From Desulfobulbaceae bacterium (GTDB lineage: Bacteria; Desulfobacterota; Desulfobulbia; Desulfobulbales; Desulfobulbaceae): 5,386 nt of DNA. Shown piece by piece: positions 1 to 5,386 of the stretch (position 1 is the stretch's first letter; each line of letters starts with the position of its first letter). Both the position numbers and the translations under genes were made by a program. The notes under the pieces are model-generated. The model searched no databases. It was not told the DNA's origin and worked only from the letters and a program-made list of their open reading frames with translations. The stretch lies in contig JALXCX010000281.1 in assembly GCA_026990725.1 (NCBI GenBank), positions 1 to 5,386 on the forward strand, in the 5' to 3' direction.

Positions 1-1119
1 CGAATTGATTTTGTCTACAGCGACGTCGACTTCAGTAATGCCGACTGGGATTATGGTGCAAGTGCAACCATAGGAATCAACCAGGACGGCAACAATGCAC
101 TGCAATACTCCTTCAATGAAGCAAGTATTTTGACGGGGGGAGCTCCAGTTTCAGCCGTTTGCTTTGATAACAGCCCCGGTTCAATTTCACTTGAAGTGAC
201 TGTAGGCCCTGACCTCAGAACACCGAGCAATCCAAGCGGTGACGGATGTTTCTCTGAAGAAAATTATACTATCCGCTCAGGAGAGACTGTAACATTTTGT
301 TATGAAGTCACCAATACCAGTTTAACCACTACATACACCAGCCAGGATCTTGTTTCTTCAGAGCTAGGTCCAATCATGTCGGGCTTTCCATTCGAATTGA
401 GGCCAGGGGCTTCTGTCTGGCTTAGTGAATTGAAGGAAGGTATTGTATCAAGTTTCACTGAGACCGGAACATGGACTGCACATAATTCCTCGGTATCTCA
501 TGCCAGTAGCGATTCAGCGTCAGTTGTTGTATTGGAACCCATCTGCCCGGCAGAGCAAATTGGCTTACAAAAGAATTTCTATGATTTTGAAAGCAATGAT
601 GGTGGCGGGACCGCAACAAACGACTGGCAGTGGGGAGTCGTGTCCTCTGACTACCCCACCGCCCTGGGAGGGGCACATAGTGGGGAAAAAGCCTGGGCAA
701 CAGTACTTGAAGGACCTTATTCAAACCTGGGCGACCACAGTTTGCTCAGTTTTGAAATTGACTTGACGGAAATCTCCGGCCCTGTCGGCATTTTCTGGTA
801 CCAGGTCCTCCATGCAAATAACAGCGCATATGATTTTGCCCAAATTACTGCAAATGGCGATGTGGTCTATTCTTCGAACGGTTTACCGGATGAGTCGGGA
901 TGGACCCTGCACTATGCCGATCTAAGTAGTTATACTGGCGGACTCGTCACTCTGATTTTTGATTTTTACGCAACAACTGTAGTCAATGATATCGGCTGGT
1001 ATGTAGATGATCTTTTAGTTGAGTACTGCCCCCAGGCTGCAACAGACAGTATCCTGAAGATCCTTTACTACCCCATCCTCTCTGGAGCAGCCAGGAGTAG
1101 GATAATGGAAAATAGGTAA
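1..1119 (+). CDS. Secreted multi-domain beta-sandwich protein, C-terminal part (5' end outside window)
   Basis: The frame is open from base 1, so the real start lies upstream; the in-frame TTG at 130 is not the start. The 372 visible codons fall into three blocks. Residues 1-57 are the end of a beta-rich domain (DFVYSDVDF, then ALQYSFNEAS) like those repeated in bacterial cell-surface proteins. Residues about 82-180 resemble a DUF11/Ig-like adhesin repeat (YTIRSGETVTFCYEVTNTS, LRPGASVWL, SDSASVVV). Residues about 191-343 resemble the MAM-like/immune-inhibitor-A jelly roll (YDFESNDGG, WQWGVV, SGEKAWAT, then GWYVDDLLVEYC near the end). Cysteines sit mainly at domain borders (ICPAEQ, EYCPQ) and could form disulfides, which fits export. 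The last 29 residues are a short mixed tail with no recognisable LPXTG or PEP-CTERM signal. Catalytic residues are not visible, and any enzymatic domain would lie upstream. The export and fold calls are inferred from motif resemblance; the precise function is unknown. Confidence 0.75.
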   Translation, partial: RIDFVYSDVDFSNADWDYGASATIGINQDGNNALQYSFNEASILTGGAPVSAVCFDNSPGSISLEVTVGPDLRTPSNPSGDGCFSEENYTIRSGETVTFCYEVTNTSLTTTYTSQDLVSSELGPIMSGFPFELRPGASVWLSELKEGIVSSFTETGTWTAHNSSVSHASSDSASVVVLEPICPAEQIGLQKNFYDFESNDGGGTATNDWQWGVVSSDYPTALGGAHSGEKAWATVLEGPYSNLGDHSLLSFEIDLTEISGPVGIFWYQVLHANNSAYDFAQITANGDVVYSSNGLPDESGWTLHYADLSSYTGGLVTLIFDFYATTVVNDIGWYVDDLLVEYCPQAATDSILKILYYPILSGAARSRIMENR

Positions 1120-1230
1120 GCGCTCCAGGAACATCACCCTGAGCGTGCTCGAACGGATTTCTGGGACATATCTTTTTGGGCCTCCGGTGAATTCAGGTTC
1201 CCTTATTAAGTGGATAATTGCATAATTTTT

Positions 1231-1346
1231 GTAACTATTCAGGTATCAGCCTAATGCTGGTATAACCTGTGGCCTGTAACTGTTCAGCTGCCCATCTATG
1301 TGAGGAGGCCTGATCGCCGCACTATGGCGTGCAGCTGAACAGTTAC
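1231..1346. mobile_element. Possible IS66-type mini-element (MITE or deletion remnant)
   Basis: The left end reads GTAACTATTCAG (1231-1242). The right end, read on the other strand, is GTAACTGTTCAG, so 11 of 12 terminal bases match in inverted orientation. The flanks are TAATTTTT (1223-1230) and TAATTCTT (1347-1354), an 8-bp direct duplication with one mismatch. Terminal GTAA...TTAC and an 8-bp target duplication are known hallmarks of IS66-family elements. The 116 bp carry no coding frame, so this would be a non-autonomous element or an internally deleted copy moved by a transposase elsewhere. A second internal GTAACTGTTCAG lies at 1276-1287. The family assignment is inferred from ends and duplication only. 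A chance or unrelated repeat remains possible. Confidence 0.45.
1276..1346. repeat. Perfect 16-bp inverted repeat bounding 71 bp
   Basis: GTAACTGTTCAGCTGC at 1276-1291 is the exact reverse complement of bases 1331-1346. The 39-bp interior contains a further small pairing (CGCC 1315-1318 with GGCG 1326-1329). The right arm is shared with the 116-bp mini-element, so the left arm may be a second IS end produced by nested insertion or rearrangement. The 8 bases on each side of this shorter version do not match, which favours the 116-bp boundaries as the inserted unit. Confidence 0.8.
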
Positions 1347-1400
1347 TAATTCTTTAATACTATGCTCACTTGCAGCCGATAAAATTAATATGATTTTTAG

Positions 1401-1422
1401 AGAAAATAAGGAGAAAATAAGG
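1401..1422 (+). repeat. Two perfect tandem copies of an 11-bp unit
   Basis: AGAAAATAAGG occurs twice without a gap (1401-1411 and 1412-1422). A pyrimidine-rich stretch at about 1461-1490 (TTATTTCCTCTTATTTCCC and on) is imperfectly complementary to it, so the region could form a long imperfect hairpin. Inside that region AGGAAATA (1442-1449) pairs perfectly with TATTTCCT (1462-1469). No function can be assigned. Confidence 0.7.
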
Positions 1423-1696
1423 GACACGTTACTTTTTTTAAAGGAAATAGATAAATAGTATTATTTCCTCTTATTTCCCTATTTCTTATTTACACTTTAT
1501 TCCGTTTTGTCCGGTATCTAAAAATGGAGAAAGGGGAGTTTTTTTATATTAAAAGAATATTGTCTGGAGCGTAAAATGAAAGCAAATGGAAATGGAGGGA
1601 AAATGTTGTTATAAGCAAGGCAACTTGATAGAAATTCAGCAGGCAGGCTCGGGGCAGCCCTTTTCAATTTCTCTTCCTACATGATCAGCAGCGGCC

Positions 1697-2284
1697 ATGA
1701 AGCCATTTGACGAAAACACCATAGTCGGAATTACCGCCTGGCTTGAGCAGCAGGATGACTTTGTTTTTCTGGAAAGTGCCCGGGTGAGTAAAGAGAATTA
1801 TCAGTCGCTGCTCTTCAGTTCGCCGCGCCTGCAGCTGGTCTGCTCAAAAGAAGACGATGCGGCAGAGTTTCTGGCTGCAGCTGACCTGTGGTGCCGACAG
1901 GGGTATTATGTTGCCGGTTGGCGAGGTTATGAGTTCGGATACCTGCTTGAACCCTGTCTTCGCGATCTGCTTGCAGAAAAAATAGCTGATCCCGGCCGTC
2001 CGCTTGCCGTACTCGGCGTGTATGACGAGCCGCTGGTGTATGATCATGCGAAGGGAGACTGCACCCAAAACCGGACGTGGCCCTGTGCAGAACCAGGTTG
2101 CGATTCATTTCACTGCACTGCGCCGCAGGCTGCAGTCTCCCGCAGAAAATATCTGGAGGCCGTGCAGAGAATCACAGAGCATATCCATGCCGGCGGGGCG
2201 GCAGGGTTGTTCCCCGATCTCTGTTTGATGTTGAAACCTATGAATCCCTGTTGCAGAGGACCTTTTCCCAGCGCGATTGTATGA
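1697..2284 (+). CDS. PabB N-terminal fragment (part of broken pabBC)
   Basis: This is the first surviving frame of the broken gene, 195 codons. Residues 1-165 are well-preserved PabB N-terminal domain, with FVFLESARV near the start, GYYVAGWRGYEFGYLLEP in the middle and KYLEAVQRITEHIHAG at the end. From about residue 166 the translation is out-of-frame read-through past the deletion junction and ends at a TGA, so the last about 30 residues have no homologous meaning. ATG 1697 is the first possible start after an in-frame TGA at 1682; no good Shine-Dalgarno precedes it. The fragment lacks the catalytic core and, if translated, should not make aminodeoxychorismate. Confidence 0.6.
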   Translation: MKPFDENTIVGITAWLEQQDDFVFLESARVSKENYQSLLFSSPRLQLVCSKEDDAAEFLAAADLWCRQGYYVAGWRGYEFGYLLEPCLRDLLAEKIADPGRPLAVLGVYDEPLVYDHAKGDCTQNRTWPCAEPGCDSFHCTAPQAAVSRRKYLEAVQRITEHIHAGGAAGLFPDLCLMLKPMNPCCRGPFPSAIV

Positions 2285-2464
2285 CGTCGCTGTTTCCCTG
2301 CGGATCGGTGACCGGGGCGCCCAAAATTCGGACCATGGAGATTATCCACGAACTGGAACCCTGCTTTTGCGGATATACTGCGGGGCCATAGGCTATGCCG
2401 GTTTAGAAAACAGCTGTTTCAACGTACCCATCCGCACTCTGGAACTCTGTGGCAAACAGGGAAA

Positions 2465-3199
2465 ATGGGGATCGGTGCAGGCATTGTGGCGGATTCAGAT
2501 CCGGAGGCCGAGTGGCAGGAATGTCTGCTGAAAGGCAATTTCCTCACCAGAGAAAATCCTGATTTTCAACTCATTGAAACCCTGCTCTGGCAGCCGGACA
2601 GTGGTTTTTTCCTTCTGGCCTATCATCTGGAACGGCTGGTCGATTCCTGCCGTTATTTTCATTTTTCGGTTGATCCGGCTCTTGTTGAACAACAGCTCCA
2701 TGACGCTGTGGCTGACTGCCGGCACAACCAGAGAGTTCGTCTGCTGCTCCACCGGGATGGCAGGCTGAAGATCAGTACCGTGTCTCTGGCAGAGAGTCCA
2801 CAGTCCTCTACGCCGTCCGAGGTTTGTCTGTCAGCCAGGCAGGTGCAGGCGGACAATCCCCATCTCTACCATAAAACAACCAGGCGGAGCATGTTTGAGC
2901 GTGAGCATAGGCTGGCTGTTGATCGGGGTTGTCTTGATGTTCTGTTTACCAACAGGGCAGGGGAGATCACCGAAGGCGCCATCAGCAATGTCTTTATTCG
3001 CAAAGAGGGACAGCTGTTGACCCCGCCTGTCAGCTGCGGTCTGCTGGCCGGAACATACCGGCGCATGCTGCTTGCCCGGGGTGAAGCCAGCGAACAGGTG
3101 CTGAGTGTGGCTGATCTGCTGGCTGCAGACGAGATTTTCATAGCCAATTCCGTGCGCGGCCTTGTCCGGGTAGCGCTCAGCCTGCATGACCATGACTGA
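2465..3199 (+). CDS. pabC: Aminodeoxychorismate lyase (PabC) domain, open reading frame left from fused pabBC
   Basis: This is a class IV, pyridoxal-phosphate-dependent aminotransferase-fold domain that would cleave 4-amino-4-deoxychorismate to 4-aminobenzoate in the cytoplasm. Residues 1-30 are the PabB C-terminal end (GIVADSDPEAEWQE, LLKGNFL). The PabC domain starts near residue 38 (IETLLW). Visible hallmarks are YHKTTRR, with Lys137 as likely PLP lysine, then DVLFTNRAGEITEGAISNVF, LTPPVSCGLLAGTYRRMLL and ANSVRG. The frame has no internal lesion although everything upstream is broken. Separate translation could begin at ATG 2465, which is preceded by only a weak CAGGGA very close to the start; a later start is possible. 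It may still supply lyase activity with a PabA/PabB elsewhere, or it may simply not have decayed yet. It ends 112 bases before the repair operon. Confidence 0.7.
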   Translation: MGIGAGIVADSDPEAEWQECLLKGNFLTRENPDFQLIETLLWQPDSGFFLLAYHLERLVDSCRYFHFSVDPALVEQQLHDAVADCRHNQRVRLLLHRDGRLKISTVSLAESPQSSTPSEVCLSARQVQADNPHLYHKTTRRSMFEREHRLAVDRGCLDVLFTNRAGEITEGAISNVFIRKEGQLLTPPVSCGLLAGTYRRMLLARGEASEQVLSVADLLAADEIFIANSVRGLVRVALSLHDHD

Positions 3200-3229
3200 G
3201 TTATTCCGCAAAACCGATAGTTTTCCGAC

Positions 3230-3256
3230 TTGTCTGGTTAAAATACAAAATATAAG
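3230..3256 (+). promoter_or_regulatory. Candidate sigma-70-like promoter for the ada-alkA/ogt operon
   Basis: TTGTCT (3230-3235) and TATAAG (3251-3256) resemble -35 and -10 boxes, but the 15-bp spacing is short. A weak core with poor spacing would suit an activator-dependent promoter, as in the E. coli ada system; this is inference. TAAAAT at 3239-3244 is an alternative -10. Confidence 0.3.
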
Positions 3257-3280
3257 GCTTGTGTCCGAAAATCGCCAGCA

Positions 3281-3313
3281 ATCCTGATTATGATACGTTA
3301 CCATAATCAGGAT
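3281..3313 (+). promoter_or_regulatory. Perfect 12-bp inverted repeat overlapping the ada-alkA start codon
   Basis: ATCCTGATTATG (3281-3292) is the exact reverse complement of CATAATCAGGAT (3302-3313), with a 9-base spacer. The A and T of the ATG start (3312-3314) lie in the right arm. In mRNA the stem would cover the initiation region; in DNA the dyad could be an operator. No T run follows, so it does not look like a terminator for the upstream gene. There is no properly spaced Shine-Dalgarno; the only AGG abuts the ATG inside the stem. Confidence 0.6.
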
Positions 3314-4718
3314 GAAGCAACTTACAAATGCAGATTACAGACAGATCATTCTACGCCGCGATCCCCGCTATGACGGAAGGTTGTACTTTGGGGTCACAAC
3401 CACAAGAATATACTGTCGTCCTGTTTGCCCTGCCAGGCCTAAACCTGAAAACATTATTCTTTTTAAAAGCACAAGTGAAGCTGAAAAATCCGGCTACAGG
3501 CCTTGTCTGAGATGCCGTCCTGATCTGGCACCCGGTAATAAGTATATCAATCCCGGGAAAAATATTGTCGGCAGGGGCCTAAGTTTAATGGAGGAATCCG
3601 GGCTGCTGGATCAAAATGTAGAGTCCATTGCGGAAACACTCGGCATATCAACACGGCATTTACGAAGAGTTTTCAAAGAACAGCTGGGTGCCTCACCCGT
3701 TGAAATCATGCAAACGCGTAAACTGCACCTGGCCAAGCAGCTGCTCCTTGAAACCCAGGAGCCAGTAACTAAAATTGCTTATGGCGCCGGTTTTAATTCC
3801 ATTCGGCGTTTTAATGAATCTTTTAAAGCCGCTTTCCGCCGGACGCCGTCAGAGGTCAGGAAAGGTAAACGATGTAAGAAACACAATAACGACGGGTTCA
3901 CGTTAACGCTCATGGTGCGAAAACCTTATGATTATTCCTCTGTTCTTGCATTCTTAAAAAGGCATGCTGCCCGCGGCATAGAGAAAATTAATGGCAATGT
4001 CTATGAGCGTTATGTTCCGGGAAAAAATACGTATGCAACGATTAATATCACAATAAATACGAAAAAAGACGCCTTATTGGTCAGTTTAAAAGGATTTAGA
4101 CTGGACCAGATCAGCTCGATCCTGGTAAGGATCAAAAGATTATTTGATACCGATCATAATCCCGCCCATCTGCCAGCGACCTCTGCAGCAAAACAATCCG
4201 GTGTACGGGTACCCGGAAGTTATGATCCCTTTGAAACGGCAGTTTCCATTATCCTGAGCCAGCTTATTTCCATACAGCAGGCAACAAAAAAACTTGGCGT
4301 GCTTATTGAAGGATATGGCACACCAATAAATGATCATGGATTGTACGCATTCCCGAGTCCGGAAAGATTAATGGCCGCAGAAATAGAAAAAACAGGCATT
4401 ACCCGTTCTAAAGCTGATGCCATAAGAACATTAGCCGGCATGATCCATAATCAGGAATTCACATTTTCTTATAGCTCAGATTTGCCAGAAACCAGAAAAC
4501 AGTTACTCGCAATAAGGGGCATTGGCCCCTGGACCACAGAAATGATTATGATGCGTTGTTTTGGTGACGCTGACGCCTTCCCGGAAAATGACCTCATCAT
4601 TCAAAGAGCATTGGAACAAAATCTTGTTGATGAAGATCTGTGGAAAACAAACCGTTCCTATATGACGCACTATATATGGAACAAATTTGCACAAACCCTG
4701 TCTAAACAAAAAAAATGA
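3312..4718 (+). CDS. Ada zinc-sensor / AraC-HTH / AlkA 3-methyladenine-DNA glycosylase fusion
   Basis: This 468-residue cytoplasmic protein couples alkylation sensing to base excision. Residues about 5-75 are the Ada N-terminal zinc domain. Cys35 and Cys39 (IYCRPVCPAR) and Cys65 and Cys68 (RPCLRC) match the four zinc ligands of E. coli Ada; Cys35 matches the Cys38 that accepts methyl groups from DNA phosphotriesters. Residues about 85-187 are an AraC-type DNA-binding domain with two helix-turn-helix units (SIAETLGISTRHLRRVF from 105; VTKIAYGAGF from 152). Residues about 195-287 match the AlkA N-terminal domain. Residues about 300-465 are the HhH-GPD glycosylase fold, with hairpin GIGPWT at 403-408 and likely catalytic Asp427 in FPENDLII. 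All key residues are present, so it should excise 3-methyladenine-type lesions and act as a methyl-switched activator of its own operon. ATG 3312 gives the usual short N-terminus, and an in-frame TGA at 3291 excludes earlier ATG starts. Fusions of this layout are known in other bacteria. It overlaps ogt by 4 bp. Confidence 0.93.
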   Translation: MKQLTNADYRQIILRRDPRYDGRLYFGVTTTRIYCRPVCPARPKPENIILFKSTSEAEKSGYRPCLRCRPDLAPGNKYINPGKNIVGRGLSLMEESGLLDQNVESIAETLGISTRHLRRVFKEQLGASPVEIMQTRKLHLAKQLLLETQEPVTKIAYGAGFNSIRRFNESFKAAFRRTPSEVRKGKRCKKHNNDGFTLTLMVRKPYDYSSVLAFLKRHAARGIEKINGNVYERYVPGKNTYATINITINTKKDALLVSLKGFRLDQISSILVRIKRLFDTDHNPAHLPATSAAKQSGVRVPGSYDPFETAVSIILSQLISIQQATKKLGVLIEGYGTPINDHGLYAFPSPERLMAAEIEKTGITRSKADAIRTLAGMIHNQEFTFSYSSDLPETRKQLLAIRGIGPWTTEMIMMRCFGDADAFPENDLIIQRALEQNLVDEDLWKTNRSYMTHYIWNKFAQTLSKQKK

Positions 4719-5203
4719 AAATCTGCTGCCAGAAAACACCTTCCCCTGTGGGCGATATTTTTATTGTTGCTGACAACAAGCATCTGAAGACTCTCACCTT
4801 TGCCTGCAACTGGGAAGCTGAAAGGAAAAAAATGGGTGAACTGTGCTGTGAACCCAATGACATTATCAGGAAAGCACAAATTCAGCTCAAGGAATATTTT
4901 AACTTGGAACGGACCGTGTTTGATCTACCCATTAAGTTTTCCGGAACAGAATTCCAACAAAAAACCTGGCAGGCTCTTCTGGCTATTCCCTATGGTGAAA
5001 CCCGCTCCTATTCAGAACAAGCCCGGCTCATCGGTAACCCAAAGGCCGTCAGGGCGGTTGGCAGGACAAACGGACTGAACCCTATTGCCATTGTTGCGCC
5101 CTGCCATCGGGTTATTGGAAAATCAGGTAACTTGACAGGCTATGGAGGCGGTCTGGATATAAAAAAATTTTTGCTTGATCTGGAAAGAAGGAAAAATACA
5201 TAA
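4715..5203 (+). CDS. ogt: Methylated-DNA--[protein]-cysteine S-methyltransferase (O6-alkylguanine repair)
   Basis: This 162-residue suicide repair protein transfers methyl groups from O6-methylguanine or O4-methylthymine to its own cysteine. The active-site motif is intact: PCHRVIGKSG with Cys130 as acceptor, preceded by VGRTNGLNPIAIV. The DNA-binding winged helix is visible from FQQKTWQALLAIPYGETRSY to GNPKAVRAVG, and LLDLE near the end matches the conserved Glu region. Residues 1-70 are the variable N-terminal ribonuclease-like domain (SPVGDIFIV). Length is typical for Ogt/AdaB-type proteins. Its ATG overlaps the TGA of the Ada/AlkA gene (ATGA at 4715-4718) and has an A run but no Shine-Dalgarno, so translational coupling is likely. 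Together with the upstream gene it reconstitutes the functions of E. coli Ada plus AlkA, with Ada's C-terminal half as a separate protein. Confidence 0.95.
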   Translation: MKICCQKTPSPVGDIFIVADNKHLKTLTFACNWEAERKKMGELCCEPNDIIRKAQIQLKEYFNLERTVFDLPIKFSGTEFQQKTWQALLAIPYGETRSYSEQARLIGNPKAVRAVGRTNGLNPIAIVAPCHRVIGKSGNLTGYGGGLDIKKFLLDLERRKNT

Positions 5204-5223
5204 AATCAGCAATAATACGGAGA

Positions 5224-5267
5224 TGGTAGTACTGTGTACCACTTATTCTGTGGATAATAATTTTTTT
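5224..5267 (+). terminator. Weak terminator-like structure after ogt
   Basis: TGGTA (5224-5228) pairs with TACCA (5237-5241), and TTATT (5243-5247) with AATAA (5256-5260). A run of seven T follows at 5261-5267. Position about 20 bases after the ogt stop fits an operon end, but both stems are short and one is all A/T, so efficiency is doubtful. Confidence 0.35.
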
Positions 5268-5345
5268 GGGTCAATCCGAAACTCTCAAAAGGAACCGTGT
5301 GCAATAGATAATGATTCCGCGGTTATGACCTCTTAGCAATTCTTT

Positions 5346-5386
5346 CCTTATCAGATCCCCTTAGTTCAGGGGGGGATCTGATAAGG
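5346..5386. repeat. Perfect 15-bp inverted repeat ending at the window edge
   Basis: CCTTATCAGATCCCC (5346-5360) is the exact reverse complement of bases 5372-5386, with an 11-base loop. The repeat runs to the last base, so it may extend further. It could be a strong hairpin (terminator of a gene on either strand), an end of an insertion sequence, or a fold-back artefact at a contig end. Nothing inside the window decides between these. Confidence 0.75.

Larger units (their letters stand above)
1120..1696. other. Gene-free A+T-rich gap between secreted-protein gene and pabBC
   Basis: No reading frame of convincing length or codon character was found on either strand in these 577 bases. The first about 110 bases after the upstream stop are featureless, with no clear terminator. 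Bases 1231-1346 hold an IS66-like mini-element. Bases 1381-1560 are strongly A+T-rich with purine/pyrimidine-biased blocks, an 11-bp tandem repeat, a T7 run at 1539-1545 and a small inverted repeat (ATATT/AATAT, 1546-1560). The 100 bases before the pabBC start show no convincing promoter. The gap looks like a site of insertion and decay, consistent with the broken gene that follows. Confidence 0.6.
1697..3199 (+). pseudogene. pabB: Decayed fused pabBC: aminodeoxychorismate synthase component I / aminodeoxychorismate lyase
   Basis: The ancestral gene would make 4-amino-4-deoxychorismate from chorismate (PabB) and split it into 4-aminobenzoate and pyruvate (PabC) for folate. Recognisable PabB pieces lie in three frames. 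The first is frame 2 from 1697 to about 2193, ending HIHAG where the family normally continues D-x-Y-Q. The second is frame 1 from about 2200 to 2360 (SLFDVETYESLLQ, LFPCGSVTGAPKIRTMEII, HELEP). The third is frame 3 to about 2464 (IYCGAIGYAG, FNVPIRTLEL). Frame 2 then resumes at GIGAGIVADSDPEAEW and runs to the stop. At the first junction roughly 110 codons of the synthase core are missing, including the KGT and DLxRND segments. The second and third junctions each look like loss of one base, the last in an A run. A shorter stretch of about 10 residues also seems missing between LLQ and LFPCG. The synthase half must be inactive; the lyase half is intact. Confidence 0.85.

Noticed and set aside
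130..1119. TTG at 130 as the start of the first gene
   Set aside because: The same frame is open and protein-like back to base 1 (domain motif DFVYSDVDF), so the gene continues upstream of the window.
1141..1150. GAGCGTGCTC palindrome just after the first gene
   Set aside because: The two-base centre cannot form a hairpin loop and no T run follows, so it is not a terminator.
1576..1614. 12-residue peptide frame preceded by GGAG
   Set aside because: It is too short and of simple composition (M K A N G N G G K M L L), with no downstream leader/attenuator structure to support it.
1646..1664. GGCT/AGCC mini-hairpin followed by TTTT
   Set aside because: The stem is only 4 bp and the T run is short, and it lies just before the pabBC start with no gene to terminate.
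3270..3281. AAT-N5-GCAA resembling the E. coli Ada box (AAT-N6-GCAA)
   Set aside because: The spacing is one base short and it lies downstream of the candidate promoter instead of upstream; such a loose match is expected by chance.
2831..3304. 157-codon open frame on the minus strand
   Set aside because: It lies antisense over the well-conserved PabC domain, shows no recognisable motif and has biased low-complexity character; it is a shadow of the + strand gene.
1..5386. Window length equals that of the phiX174 genome
   Set aside because: The gene content (repair operon, pabBC, secreted protein) is unrelated to phiX174; the length is a coincidence.

Overview
The window looks like a fragment of a Gram-negative, probably Desulfobacterota-like (sulfate-reducer type) bacterial chromosome. 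This guess rests on remembered resemblance of the PabB/PabC protein and of the secreted beta-sandwich protein to that group, and no search was possible. All genes read on the + strand. No rRNA, tRNA or CRISPR was seen.

Layout. (1) Positions 1-1119 hold the C-terminal part of a large exported, multi-domain beta-sandwich protein, open at the left edge. (2) Positions 1120-1696 are a 577-base gene-free gap. It contains a 116-bp element (1231-1346) with GTAA...TTAC ends and an almost perfect 8-bp flanking duplication, consistent with a non-autonomous or deleted IS66-type element. An A+T-rich stretch with an 11-bp tandem repeat and loosely complementary arms follows. (3) Positions 1697-3199 are a decayed fused pabBC gene (folate/4-aminobenzoate pathway). 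The PabB half has lost its core and carries frame changes, while the PabC (aminodeoxychorismate lyase) half is still an open, well-conserved reading frame. (4) Positions 3312-5203 are a two-gene alkylation-repair operon. The first gene is an Ada zinc/methyl-sensor domain fused to an AraC helix-turn-helix and an AlkA-type 3-methyladenine glycosylase. It overlaps by 4 bp an O6-methylguanine-DNA methyltransferase (ogt). (5) Positions 5204-5386 are non-coding, with a weak terminator-like structure and a perfect 15-bp inverted repeat ending exactly at the window edge.

How the genes work together. The repair pair covers direct dealkylation (Ogt) and base excision (AlkA). The Ada/AraC part very likely senses methyl damage and activates the operon. 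A perfect 12-bp inverted repeat overlaps the operon's first start codon and is the best regulatory candidate. The exported protein and pabBC have no evident functional link to the repair operon. No clearly new biological system was found. The points most worth checking are the inverted repeat over the ada-alkA start, the half-dead pabBC gene and the small IS66-like element.
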